A stretch of DNA of 64,000 bases from Palsa-504 sp963795795 (GTDB lineage: Bacteria > Actinomycetota > Actinomycetes > Streptosporangiales > Streptosporangiaceae), in contig CAWCJS010000024.1 of the NCBI GenBank assembly GCA_963795795.1, positions 310,001 through 374,000 on the forward strand, in the 5' to 3' direction. Within the stretch, counting starts at the first letter, position 1; each line of letters starts with the position of its first letter. Both the position numbers and the translations under genes were made by a program. The notes under the pieces were generated by a model. The model saw only the letters and a program-made list of their open reading frames with translations. It did not search any database and had not been told where the DNA came from. Below are positions 17,431-25,434 of this stretch, piece by piece.

Positions 17431-18123
17431 CTAACGGAGGTGGGTAACCCTGGCGATCAGCTTGAGCATGAGCGAGGGCTCTGTCGGCTGAGGGGGGTCG
17501 GTAGACAGCGGGGTGGCGCTGATCCAGTAGACATCGGTACCGTCGATGGTCCACAGCAGGTAGACCGCCAGGGGCGGACCTGGAACCCCCGTCACCACGT
17601 CGTCGAGGATCGCCAGCGCCTGGTGGCCGCCCACGCGCTGCGTCGAGGTTGAGTGCACGGTATCGGTGGTCTTGCCGTTCTTGGTCGTGGTGGTGGTCGA
17701 GCGGCATGACCGGTACTTGGCCGTCATCTGGCCAAAGAACGAGGCGGCGGCGTGCGTACTCGCGAACTGGTAGATGGACTGCTCGAAGATCTCAGACGGG
17801 CTCAAGTTGCCGGTCAAGTCTTCGACGAGGGCGCCGGCGAAGGCGGTGTCCCCGAAACCGTACCCTCGGCCGATGTTCAGCCAGAAGCTCGAGCAGCCCA
17901 TCGAGCGCAAGGTGTACAGGGTGAGGTGCTCGAGGTGGCGTCCCGTGTCGTTTTCTACCGGGGTGGTGTACCCGGCCACGAAGTCCGAGGCGGGCAGCAA
18001 GGCGGCCTTGAGCTGCCGCCCGGTGAACTGGGCCGGCCCGGACGACGCCAGCGCCGCGGGCGCGAGGAGCAGGCAAGCGAGGGCGGGGATAGCGACGGCA
18101 CTGGCCTTGGCGCGCAATGACAT
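17431..18123 (-). CDS. secreted protein with weak resemblance to PknH-type sensor domains
   Basis: 230-residue exported protein. The signal peptide is MSLRAKASAVAIPALACLLL followed by APAALASS. The Cys in the signal lacks a lipobox context, so it is probably not a lipoprotein. The mature part opens with FTGRQLKAALLPASDFVAGY, the start pattern of PknH extracellular-like domains, and has two cysteines (SMGCSSFW and KYRSCRS) that could pair. No kinase gene is adjacent. The family call is tentative; extracytoplasmic location is well supported. Confidence 0.6.
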   Translation of the reverse strand: MSLRAKASAVAIPALACLLLAPAALASSGPAQFTGRQLKAALLPASDFVAGYTTPVENDTGRHLEHLTLYTLRSMGCSSFWLNIGRGYGFGDTAFAGALVEDLTGNLSPSEIFEQSIYQFASTHAAASFFGQMTAKYRSCRSTTTTTKNGKTTDTVHSTSTQRVGGHQALAILDDVVTGVPGPPLAVYLLWTIDGTDVYWISATPLSTDPPQPTEPSLMLKLIARVTHLR

Positions 18124-18270
18124 GGCGGGTCTCCAGGTAGCCCCCCGGTTCGGGCCACCAGAATATCGGGATCACGGGCGGGCGGGCGCGGCAGAGGTGC
18201 CGGGGCGCCCGGAAAAGGATCACGCGGGGACCCAATTGACCGGAAGTGAGCCCGGGCCTAATCTCTTTAT

Positions 18271-19161
18271 ATGGAGCTAAAAGGGACCCATTTGTCCAGC
18301 ACTGGGGCGGCTGACCAGCAGTGGGGGGTCGGCTCGACCGTGGCGCCGCTGCGCCGGGTCTTCGTACGGACGCCCGCGACCAAGGGCGACTTCGCCGCGG
18401 CTCAGTGGCGCCTGCCGGACGAAGCGGCTCTGCTCCGCGAGCACCGCGGGTTCGTCGGATTGCTGGAGAGCCTGGGCTGCCAGGTCGAGATCGGGGAATC
18501 ACGGGACGAGTTGGTGGACGCGGTCTATGCCCATGACTCCGTCATCATGACGCCGTACGGTGCGATCCTGCTCCGGATGCGAAAGCCGGTCCGGGAGCCT
18601 GAACCCGACCAGATCGCCGAGGATCTCAGCCGGCTCGGGGTACCGGTACTCGGCAGGCTCGAGGGTGAGGCGTATGCGGACGGCGGCGATAAGGTCTGGT
18701 TCGACGAACGCACGCTGGCGATCGGCCACAGCTACCGAACGAACGCCGCCGGCATCGAGCAGATCCGGGCCTTGCTCGCACCGCACGGGGTTGAGGTAAC
18801 CGCGTACGACCTGCCGCATTTCCGGGGCCCGCAGGCAGTGCTGCACCTGATGTCGTTGATCTCGCCGTTGGCCGATGACCTGGCCATCGTGTACGAACCG
18901 CTGGCGCCGGTGCGGCTCCTGGAGTTCCTTGACCAGCGGGGGATCGAACGGATAAGCGCGGTCGAGGATGAGGTCGACACCCAGGGCGCCAACATTCTTG
19001 CGGTGCGGCCACGGGTGCTGGTGATACCCGAGGGCAACCCGCACACCGTCGCGAAGGTGCGCGCTGCGGGGTGTGAGGTGCACGAGTTCCCCGCGGCGAA
19101 CGTGTGCGTCAAGGGGGACGGCGGCCCGACCTGCTTGACGCAGCCGTTGTGGCGAAACTGA
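18271..19161 (+). CDS. amidinotransferase/amidinohydrolase-fold protein (arginine deiminase or DDAH type)
   Basis: 296-residue pentein-fold enzyme. Candidate catalytic residues are Cys288 in GDGGPTCLTQPL, His192 in VLHLMSLIS and acidic residues in YAHDSVIM and YADGGDKVWF. These proteins hydrolyse arginine, methylarginines or related guanidino compounds, or transfer amidino groups. The C-terminal Cys near the end is characteristic. GntR and M20 hydrolase genes follow at +2 and overlapping spacing, so this begins a three-gene operon for degrading an N-substituted arginine, citrulline or similar compound. The substrate is inferred only. Confidence 0.82.
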   Translation: MELKGTHLSSTGAADQQWGVGSTVAPLRRVFVRTPATKGDFAAAQWRLPDEAALLREHRGFVGLLESLGCQVEIGESRDELVDAVYAHDSVIMTPYGAILLRMRKPVREPEPDQIAEDLSRLGVPVLGRLEGEAYADGGDKVWFDERTLAIGHSYRTNAAGIEQIRALLAPHGVEVTAYDLPHFRGPQAVLHLMSLISPLADDLAIVYEPLAPVRLLEFLDQRGIERISAVEDEVDTQGANILAVRPRVLVIPEGNPHTVAKVRAAGCEVHEFPAANVCVKGDGGPTCLTQPLWRN

Positions 19162-19162
19162 G

Positions 19163-19942
19163 ATGCCGGAGCTTCCCGATCTCAACTTCGAGCAGCGAGA
19201 GGCCGCCTCGCAAGCGCTGGCCGGTGCGCTGCGGCGCCGGATCATGCTGGGCGGGTTCACCTTCGGCAGCAAGCTGCCGACCGAGCGGGATCTAGCGCTC
19301 GGGCTGGGAGTGAGCCGCAATACCGTCCGCCAGGCGATGCGTATCTTGGCTGCGGACGGGCTGATCAGCACCTCCCGCGGACGCAACGGAGGCAGCGTGG
19401 TCGAGCTGCCGACGGTTCCGCCCCGCAGCCGCCGCGAAATCGCCGCCGCCTGGCGGCAGTCGATCGACGACGGCTACCGGTTCAGGCTCGCACTGGAACC
19501 GCTCGCCGCGCGGTGGGCGGCGGAGCGGTCGACGACAAGGCAGCGAGACGAGCTGGCCTGGCTGGTGCGGCAGGACTCGACCGACCTCGCCAGCTACCAC
19601 CAGCTCGATTCCCGCTTCCATCTCCTGATTGCCGAGATGGCCAGGCACGACCTGCTGCTGGAGTCGATCGCCCGGGCCCGCGAGGAGATGTTCCGTGAGG
19701 TCAACACGCTGTGGATGTTCTTCGGTCCGAACAGCCACCGCGGCAGCGATCAGCTGGCCTCGCCCGGGGCGTTCGAGGGTTTCGCCGGCGAGCACACGCC
19801 GATCATGCGCGCCATCGGTACCGGGGACGCCGAGCAGGCAGCTGTGGCGATGGCCGCACACTTGCAGCAAGCGCGTGAGGAGTTCGCCCAGCTGCTCGAG
19901 AAGATCCTCACCTCCGCGCGGGCCCCGGCGATGAGCCAGTGA
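19163..19942 (+). CDS. GntR-family regulator, FadR subfamily
   Basis: 259-residue regulator. The winged HTH is at about residues 15-75 (ALRRRIMLGGFTFGSKLPTE, then RDLALGLGVSRNTVRQAMRI). The FCD effector domain follows, with acidic/His residues spaced for a metal-bound carboxylate ligand (DSRFHLLIAEMARHDLL and EHTPIMRAI). It starts one base after the amidinohydrolase stop and its stop overlaps the M20 start, so it probably controls its own operon in response to the pathway substrate or product. Confidence 0.93.
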   Translation: MPELPDLNFEQREAASQALAGALRRRIMLGGFTFGSKLPTERDLALGLGVSRNTVRQAMRILAADGLISTSRGRNGGSVVELPTVPPRSRREIAAAWRQSIDDGYRFRLALEPLAARWAAERSTTRQRDELAWLVRQDSTDLASYHQLDSRFHLLIAEMARHDLLLESIARAREEMFREVNTLWMFFGPNSHRGSDQLASPGAFEGFAGEHTPIMRAIGTGDAEQAAVAMAAHLQQAREEFAQLLEKILTSARAPAMSQ

Positions 19943-21213
19943 TGACCGAGCTGAGCAGGGCAGAAGCCGCCGCGCTAGCCGCAATCGACGAGCCGGCGAT
20001 GAGCCGGCTGCTGCTCGACCTGCTGGCGGTGCCCAGCATCACCGGAACCGCCGCCGAGTCAGAGCTGCAGCACATCCTGGCGGAGCATCTGCTCCGGCTG
20101 GGCCTGGACGTGGACCTGTGGGCAATGGACCTGGACGAGCTTGCGGCCGATCCCGGCTTTCCCGGCACCGAGGCACCCCGCGAGGAGGCCTGGGGGCTCG
20201 TGGGCACAACCCCGGAGGCCGCCGATGGGCCGTGCCTGATCCTGCAAGGCCACGTAGACGTCGTGCCTCCCGGAGACCTCGCCCAGTGGCCTGCGGACCC
20301 GTTCAGCCCGCGGGTAGCCGGCGAGGTGATACACGGGCGGGGAGCCTGCGACATGAAGGCCGGGCTGGCCGCCAACCTCGCGGCGATCGCCGCTATTCGC
20401 GCCAGCGGAGTGCGGCTGCGCGGCCGGCTGGCGGCGCACTGCGTGGTCAGCGAGGAGGACGGAGGCCTCGGCGCGTTCGGAACACTCCGGCGTGGTCACA
20501 CCGGTGACGCGTGCATCATCACCGAACCCACCAGCACCACGCTGACCACCGCAAACGGCGGGGCGCTCACCTTCGAGTTGCGCGTGCCGGGCAGCGCCAC
20601 CCATGGCAGCACCCGCTGGGCTGGCGTCAGCGCTCTCGATGCGTATCTGCCGATTCACCGCGCCCTGGCTGAGCTCGAACGCGAGCGCAACGTCAGCGTC
20701 GACCCGCTGATGGCCGAGTATGACGTCGCCTACTGCATCTCCGTGGGGATCGTCCGGGCCGGTGACTGGGCTAGCAGCGTCCCCGACCTGCTGGTCGCCC
20801 AGGGCAGGCTCGGCGTTGCCGTCGATGAGCACCCCGAGGTGGCGCGGCTCGCCCTTGAGCAATGCGTGGCCGACGCATGCCAGCGTGATCCCTGGCTCAG
20901 TGAGCATCCGGCCACCGTCACGTGGAACGGCGGCAAATTCGGGAGCGGGCGTCTTCCCGCAGGCCACCCGCTCCGCGACCTGGTCCGGGACGCCCACCAG
21001 GCCGCAACAGGGAAGTCGGTCCTGCGCGAGCGCGGCGCCCCCTACGGGAGCGACCTTCGGCTGTACGCGGAGGCTGGCATACCGACCCTGCATTACGGGC
21101 CCGGCGATGTGCGCACCGCTCACAGCCCGCGAGAGCACGTCTGCCTGGCCGATGTCGCCGACGTCACCCGAACCCTCGTGCTAACCGCTGTCCGCTTCCT
21201 GGGAGACGGCTAA
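19942..21213 (+). CDS. M20-family amidohydrolase (ArgE/DapE/acylase type)
   Basis: 423-residue metallohydrolase starting at ATG 19942, overlapping the GntR stop as TGATG; GTG 19939 is an alternative. Dinuclear zinc motifs are present: GHVDVVPPGD, GRGACDMKAGLAA, the general base in VSEEDGG, and the terminal His in AHSPREHV. The family removes N-acyl or carbamoyl groups from amino acids, as in acetylornithine deacetylase. With the amidinohydrolase and GntR genes it suggests stepwise breakdown of an acylated guanidino amino acid. The region HGSTRWAGVSAL matches the lid domain. The substrate is not determinable here. Confidence 0.9.
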   Translation: MTELSRAEAAALAAIDEPAMSRLLLDLLAVPSITGTAAESELQHILAEHLLRLGLDVDLWAMDLDELAADPGFPGTEAPREEAWGLVGTTPEAADGPCLILQGHVDVVPPGDLAQWPADPFSPRVAGEVIHGRGACDMKAGLAANLAAIAAIRASGVRLRGRLAAHCVVSEEDGGLGAFGTLRRGHTGDACIITEPTSTTLTTANGGALTFELRVPGSATHGSTRWAGVSALDAYLPIHRALAELERERNVSVDPLMAEYDVAYCISVGIVRAGDWASSVPDLLVAQGRLGVAVDEHPEVARLALEQCVADACQRDPWLSEHPATVTWNGGKFGSGRLPAGHPLRDLVRDAHQAATGKSVLRERGAPYGSDLRLYAEAGIPTLHYGPGDVRTAHSPREHVCLADVADVTRTLVLTAVRFLGDG

Positions 21214-21273
21214 GGCTGAGGCGGTGACGTGTGGTCATTGCAACCGTGCGCGCGGCGTTGCCGTCATAAGGGT

Positions 21274-22119
21274 GTGACGGCTTATCAGCATGGCTGGCTG
21301 CGCCGCTGGCCGATCGCCGCGGCGCTGCTGGCGACGGTGCTGCTGACCACGGTGCCGCTGGCGCTCGTGGCTGGCTGCGGCGCCCCGGTGGGGAACACCA
21401 GAACCGCGTCGCCCGCGCCGTCGACGGCTGGGCGCACCGGTCCGGCTTCGGCGACCACGGCGGTATTGGTCACCGTCAAGCTCCCGGTGGTCAGCTGCCC
21501 GACATCACTCGGGGTGGCCCGCCCGGCGGTCCCGCTGCCGCGGTCACGGGCGGTGGCGGTTCCGCGGGCGCTCGCCGTCCGGCTGGCGGTGTACGCCGAC
21601 GACGTAGGGGTCATGGAGCTGGTCGGGCCGGCGGGCTGGCGCTGCGCTGCGTCGTACGGGGCCGACGGCAGCGGCGGGATTGTGGTCTACCCCCGTGGCG
21701 AGAGGGTGCCCCGGTCGTGGGCGGCAGGGTGGCCGCTGGCCCGGACCTCGGCCGAGGCCGCGATTGCCGGGCTGGAGACCTCGGCCTGTTACAGCTGTAC
21801 CCTGGCCCAGGCCTGTCGCCTGTTCCTATCCGCCGCCACGGCCTGGCGCAGCGCCGGCTTCGGCCAAGGCTGCGCGGCCCGGCCTGCCGCGGAATCGGTG
21901 GTGCGCGTCGGCGCGGGCATCGTGATCTTCGGAGATCCGCCGGGTATCCAGGGGGACGGCCTCCCCTCCGGCGGCCTGTACCCGGCGAACGGCGTGCTGA
22001 CCTACCATCCGGGCGCGCCGGACGGCAGCTGGCGGGAAACGTGTACCTTGCCGGGCAGCGACAAGGATGAATGCACGGCGGTGCTCAACGCCTTCCTCTC
22101 CTGGTACGGGCAGCGGTAG
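21274..22119 (+). CDS. putative lipoprotein of unknown function
   Basis: About 281 residues if started at GTG 21274; a start at 21229 is possible. The N-terminal hydrophobic stretch AALLATVLLTTVPLALVAGC ends in a lipobox (LVAGC), predicting a membrane-anchored lipoprotein. A Ser/Thr/Pro/Ala linker follows, then a domain with MELVGPAGWRCAASYGADGS and paired cysteines (TSACYSCTLAQAC, FGQGCAA, RETCTLPGSDKDECT) suggesting disulfides. This architecture is common among actinobacterial lipoproteins of unknown role. It lies just upstream of, and opposite to, the tRNA-Leu gene. Confidence 0.7.
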   Translation: MTAYQHGWLRRWPIAAALLATVLLTTVPLALVAGCGAPVGNTRTASPAPSTAGRTGPASATTAVLVTVKLPVVSCPTSLGVARPAVPLPRSRAVAVPRALAVRLAVYADDVGVMELVGPAGWRCAASYGADGSGGIVVYPRGERVPRSWAAGWPLARTSAEAAIAGLETSACYSCTLAQACRLFLSAATAWRSAGFGQGCAARPAAESVVRVGAGIVIFGDPPGIQGDGLPSGGLYPANGVLTYHPGAPDGSWRETCTLPGSDKDECTAVLNAFLSWYGQR

Positions 22120-22135
22120 CAGGGGTCTGGCGGAG

Positions 22136-22218
22136 TGCGGGCGGGGGGATTTGAACCCCCACGGTGTCGCCACCAACAGGACCTAAACCTGCCGCGTATG
22201 CCATTTCGCCACGCCCGC
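22136..22218 (-). tRNA. tRNA-Leu(TAG)
   Basis: 83-base tRNA on the minus strand. Acceptor stem GCGGGCG pairs with CGCCCGC, followed by discriminator A; CCA is not encoded. The D arm is TGGCGAAATGGCATACGC, and the anticodon stem GCAGG/CCTGT encloses loop TTTAGGT with anticodon TAG. A long variable arm (TGGTGGCGACACC) identifies a class II leucine tRNA. The T arm is GGGGGTTCAAATCCCCC. Confidence 0.96.
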
Positions 22219-22240
22219 GTGGTCGTTGTAACGGTACCGC

Positions 22241-22711
22241 CTAGATGCCGATCTGGGTCAGCAGCCGGGCCACGTGACCGGTGGCCTTGACGCCGTACAT
22301 GGCCTGCTCGATGGTGCCGTCGGGGGCGATCACGAACGTGGACCTGATGACGCCGACGGTCGGCTTGCCGTAGAGCACCTTCTCGCCGTACGCGCCGTAC
22401 GCCTCGAGGACGGCGTGGTCGGGGTCGGACAGCAGGGGGAAGGTCAGGCCTTCCTTGTCGCGGAACTTGGCCAGCTTGGCCGGCTTATCGGGGGAAATCC
22501 CGAGGACGGTGATGCCCACGGCGTTCAGGTCGGCCAGGTTGTCGCGGAAGTCGCAGGCCTGCTTGGTGCAGCCGGGGGTCAGCGCCGCCGGGTAGAAGTA
22601 GACGATCACCCGCTGGCCGCGGAACGAGGACAGCGCGACCTCGTGGCCGTCCGCATCGGCCAGGGTGAAGTCCGGGGCGGGGTCACCTGGTGCGAGTCGC
22701 TTATCGGTCAC
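22241..22711 (-). CDS. bcp: thioredoxin-dependent peroxiredoxin, Bcp type
   Basis: 156-residue peroxiredoxin that reduces hydrogen and organic peroxides using thioredoxin. Peroxidatic Cys48 and resolving Cys53 lie five residues apart in PAALTPGCTKQACDFRD, the pattern of atypical 2-Cys Bcp. Also visible are DFTLADADGHEVALSSFRGQ and the conserved Arg in VIRSTFVIAPDG. Position 3 of the PxxTPG motif is Ala-Ala-Leu rather than the common Lys-Ala/Asn-Asp form. It is monocistronic, downstream of the tRNA on the same strand. Confidence 0.95.
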   Translation of the reverse strand: MTDKRLAPGDPAPDFTLADADGHEVALSSFRGQRVIVYFYPAALTPGCTKQACDFRDNLADLNAVGITVLGISPDKPAKLAKFRDKEGLTFPLLSDPDHAVLEAYGAYGEKVLYGKPTVGVIRSTFVIAPDGTIEQAMYGVKATGHVARLLTQIGI

Positions 22712-22765
22712 GATGCCTCCTGAAGGGAATCCGGGCCAGCCGCGTCCTAACGCTACCGTCCTGGG

Positions 22766-23092
22766 CTACAGGTCGACCTCGGTCAGGTAGGACACTCCGG
22801 TTGCGGCGTTGGGGCCGTAGCGCTCCCATTCCTCGCGGAGCCGGACGCCGCCGCCGGGGTGGCGGATGGGCGTGCTGTGGCACCGACCGGAGACCACCTC
22901 GCCGTCGTCGAGGACCATGCAGTAGGCGAAGTCGAGCGTGCCGTCGGGCGCGCAGCGGCCGGCCAGGCTGCCGCGGCGGACCCCGCTTCCGGCGGGGATC
23001 TCGGCCCAGAGCAGGTCGCGTTCCTGCCGGTAGGTGACGACCGGCTCGGCCGCGTCCTCGGGCCGGAAGCGCCTGCCGTCGTAGCTGACCAT
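22766..23092 (-). CDS. hypothetical protein, conserved in actinobacteria
   Basis: 108-residue soluble protein starting at ATG 23092 (GGAGG eight bases before) as MVSYDGRRFRPEDAAEPVVT. It has an alternating strand pattern, for example YRQERDLLWAEIPAGSGVRR, GRCAPDGTLDFAYCMVLDDG and a C-terminal REEWERYGPNAATGVSYLTE. Similar short proteins in streptomycetes carry inconsistent names such as N-acetylglutamate synthase; I see no acetyltransferase motif and do not assign a function. It resembles a small beta-barrel. Confidence 0.6.
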   Translation of the reverse strand: MVSYDGRRFRPEDAAEPVVTYRQERDLLWAEIPAGSGVRRGSLAGRCAPDGTLDFAYCMVLDDGEVVSGRCHSTPIRHPGGGVRLREEWERYGPNAATGVSYLTEVDL

Positions 23093-23216
23093 GGGCTGAC
23101 CTCCCGGATCCGCGGCGGTTCCACAAGCCGTCGTAGCCGGCGGGCTCATGGGGGTCAAGGGGGCTGCGGCGGGCGCTGCTGGTCCTCCGGCGTCCCCGAG
23201 CCCGGTCGGGAGCGTG

Positions 23217-23804
23217 TCATCGGGTGATGAACGGGGCCAGGGCGCGGAAGGCGCGGCCGCGGTGGCTGATCGCGTCCTTGGCCTCCGGCGTCATCTCCGC
23301 GGTGGTCTCCTCGAAGCCGTCGGGCAGGAAGATCGGGTCGTAGCCGAACCCGCCAGTGCCGCGTCGCTCCCGGATCAGGCGGCCCGCCACGGTCCCGGTC
23401 ACCACCACCTCGCGGGCACCGTGCACAAGTGCGGCCGCGCAGACGAACTGGGCGCCGCGCCTGGTATCCGGGACGTCGGCTACCTGTGCGAGGACCAGAT
23501 CCAGGTTGGCCTTATCGTCGCCGTGCCCGCCCGCCCAGCGCGCGGACAGGACGCCGGGCATGCCGTTCAGGGCGTCCACGCACAGGCCGGAGTCGTCGGC
23601 GACGGCGGGCAGACCGGTGTACGCGGCGATCGCGCGGGCCTTGAGCAGCGCGTTCGCCTCGAACGTGGCGCCGGTCTCCGGGACGTCGGGCGCGCCGGGG
23701 AAGGCGTCGAGCCCGGCCAGCGGGACCTCCGCGCCCAGGATCCGGGCCAGCTCGCGCAGCTTGGCGGCGTTTCTCGTGGCGAGGACCACGAGGTCAGCGG
23801 GCAC
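23217..23804 (-). CDS. rdgB: XTP/dITP diphosphatase (HAM1/RdgB)
   Basis: 195-residue housecleaning enzyme that hydrolyses dITP, XTP and dXTP to monophosphates. Motifs: VLATRNAAKLRELARIL at the N-terminus, FEANALLKARAIA, VADDSGLCVDALNGMPGVLS, and the C-terminal GGFGYDPIFLPDGF and SHRGRAFRAL. The GTG start at 23804 is the last of three GTGCCCGCTGA copies; the first lies across the rph stop. rph and rdgB are adjacent in most actinobacteria and often overlap; here they are about 105 bases apart because of the tandem duplication listed separately. Confidence 0.95.
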   Translation of the reverse strand: MPADLVVLATRNAAKLRELARILGAEVPLAGLDAFPGAPDVPETGATFEANALLKARAIAAYTGLPAVADDSGLCVDALNGMPGVLSARWAGGHGDDKANLDLVLAQVADVPDTRRGAQFVCAAALVHGAREVVVTGTVAGRLIRERRGTGGFGYDPIFLPDGFEETTAEMTPEAKDAISHRGRAFRALAPFITR

Positions 23805-23920
23805 CGCGGGCCTCGCGCACCTTGGCGTTCCTCAAAGCGAGGATCAGAGGGTCAGCGGGCACCGCGGGCCTCGCGCAGCTTGGCGTTCCGCACGGCGAGG
23901 ATCAGGGGGTCAGCGGGCAC
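23805..23920 (-). repeat. two tandem 58-base copies of the rdgB translation-start region
   Basis: GTGCCCGCTGACC occurs at 23920, 23862 and 23804, exactly 58 bases apart. Each upstream copy encodes a 22-codon frame (VPADPLILAVRNAKLREARG, AR, stop) similar to the true RdgB N-terminus VPADLVVLATRNAAKLREL. Each stop TGA lies within the next GTGCCCGCTGA, and the first copy contains the rph stop. So the copies look like duplicated rdgB 5' ends inserted between rph and rdgB, forming a chain of overlapping stop/start signals. Confidence 0.85.
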
Positions 23921-24632
23921 CCAGGGCCTCGCGCTGGAGCCGGGTCAGCTCGGCGCAGCCGCCTACGGCCAGGTCGAGCAGCTGGCCCAGCAGGTCGCGG
24001 CTGAAGGGCTCGCGCTCGGCCGTGCCCTGGATCTCCACGAAGTCACCGCTGGCCGTGCAGACGACGTTCATGTCGGTGTCGGCCGCCACGTCCTCGTCGT
24101 AGCACAGGTCGAGCCGGGGCTCGCCGCCCACGACGCCGACGCTGACCGCGGCCACCGAGGTGAGCAGCGGGTCGCCCGGGCACAGCTTCCTGGCCTGGAG
24201 CCAGGCCACCGCGTCGGCCAGGGCGACGTACCCGCCGGTGACCGCGGCGGTGCGGGTGCCCCCGTCGGCCTGGAGGACGTCGCAGTCGATGACGATCGTG
24301 TTCTCGCCGAGCGCCTTGTAGTCCAGGCACGCCCGCAGCGAACGGCCGACCAGCCGGGAGATCTCCTGCGTCCGGCCGCCGAGGCGGCCCTTGACCGATT
24401 CGCGGTCGCCGCGGGTGTTCGTCGCGCGCGGCAGCATCGCGTACTCGGCGGTCACCCAGCCCAGGCCGCTGCCGCGCCGCCAGCGGGGCACCTCCTGCGA
24501 GACGCTCGCGGCGCACAGCACGCGGGTGCGGCCGAACTCCACCAGCACCGAGCCCTCGGCGTGATCGAGCCAGCCCCGGGTCAGCTTCACCGGCCGTAGT
24601 TCAGTGACGGATCGCCCGTCGGGACGCGACAT
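23910..24632 (-). CDS. rph: ribonuclease PH
   Basis: 240-residue phosphorolytic 3'-5' exoribonuclease that trims tRNA 3' ends. Motifs: LRPVKLTRGWLDHAEGSVLV, TRVLCAASVSQEVPRWRRG, GWVTAEYAMLPRATNTR, RTQEISRLVGRSLRACLD, IDCDVLQADGGTRTAAVTGG and the C-terminal VCTASGDFVEIQGTAE. Its final codons (ALGAR, stop) overlap the first GTGCCCGCTGA repeat. Gene order rdgB-rph-MBL-cysM matches mycobacteria and streptomycetes, without the usual murI. Confidence 0.96.
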   Translation of the reverse strand: MSRPDGRSVTELRPVKLTRGWLDHAEGSVLVEFGRTRVLCAASVSQEVPRWRRGSGLGWVTAEYAMLPRATNTRGDRESVKGRLGGRTQEISRLVGRSLRACLDYKALGENTIVIDCDVLQADGGTRTAAVTGGYVALADAVAWLQARKLCPGDPLLTSVAAVSVGVVGGEPRLDLCYDEDVAADTDMNVVCTASGDFVEIQGTAEREPFSRDLLGQLLDLAVGGCAELTRLQREALGAR

Positions 24633-24654
24633 GGGGCTCAGCCTATCCGGGGCT

Positions 24655-25401
24655 TTAGGCCTCCAGGACCATGCCGGAGGTGGCCAGCGACAGCGGGCCG
24701 TGGTAGGTCTGCGCGGCCTGCGACCGAGTCCGCTCCCGGTCGTTCCAGGGGACCAGGTGGGTCAGGATCAGCTGCCCGACCCCGGCCCGCGCCGCGTGCT
24801 CGCCCGCCTGGCGGGCGGTGAGATGGACGTCCGGCGCGTTGTCGGGCCCCTCGAGGTACGACGCCTCGCACAGGAGCAGGTCCGCGCCCTGCGCCAGGCG
24901 GACCAGCGCCTCGCACTCCCCCGTGTCGGCCGAGTAGGCGAGCCGGCCGCCCGCGTGCTCCACCCGGAACCCGAACGTCTCCAGCGGGTGGTTCATGTGG
25001 TCGGTGGCCACGCGGAAGGGGCCGATCTCGAGCTGGCCCACGGCGAGGTCACTGAACTCGAACGGGGCCTGGTCCAACTCGCGGGGACGGTTGCCCAGGT
25101 AGGGCCTGATGCGATCGGCGGTGCCGGGCGGACCGTAGACCGGGATGGCGGGCTTACGGCCGTCGGGGGCGAACTGCCGCGCGATCCAGTACGAGCCCGC
25201 GTCGATGCAGTGGTCGGCGTGCAGGTGGGATACGCAGATCGCGTCGATGCTGAAGAGCTCCGCGTACCGCTGGAGCACCCCGAGGGCGCCGTTGCCCATG
25301 TCGATGACCAGCCGGAAGCCCTCGGCCTCGAGCAGGTAGCAGGACGAGGGGCTGTCGGGGCCTGGAAAGCTGCCCGAGCATCCGATCACGGTGAGCCGCA
25401 T
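24655..25401 (-). CDS. MBL-fold hydrolase, Rv1339-like (possible cyclic nucleotide phosphodiesterase)
   Basis: 248-residue metallo-beta-lactamase-fold protein started at ATG 25401 (MRLTVIGCSGSFPGPDSPSS); ATG 25410 adds three residues. The metal motif HLHADHC is present with upstream DMGNGALG, then VYGPPGTADR, the His in DHMNHPLETFG, YSADTGECEAL and a terminal THLVPW. This RNase Z-like/PDE subgroup sits beside rph in actinobacteria; mycobacterial Rv1339 was reported to degrade cAMP. Substrate here is by analogy. It is the third gene of the leftward block. Confidence 0.85.
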   Translation of the reverse strand: MRLTVIGCSGSFPGPDSPSSCYLLEAEGFRLVIDMGNGALGVLQRYAELFSIDAICVSHLHADHCIDAGSYWIARQFAPDGRKPAIPVYGPPGTADRIRPYLGNRPRELDQAPFEFSDLAVGQLEIGPFRVATDHMNHPLETFGFRVEHAGGRLAYSADTGECEALVRLAQGADLLLCEASYLEGPDNAPDVHLTARQAGEHAARAGVGQLILTHLVPWNDRERTRSQAAQTYHGPLSLATSGMVLEA

Positions 25402-25434
25402 GGCTGGCATTATGGCACTGGCATTATGGCGGGC

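Noticed and set aside
23148..24599. Rightward open frame of 483 codons opposite rdgB and rph
   Set aside because: Shadow of the two genes; its repeated section reflects the 58-base tandem copies.
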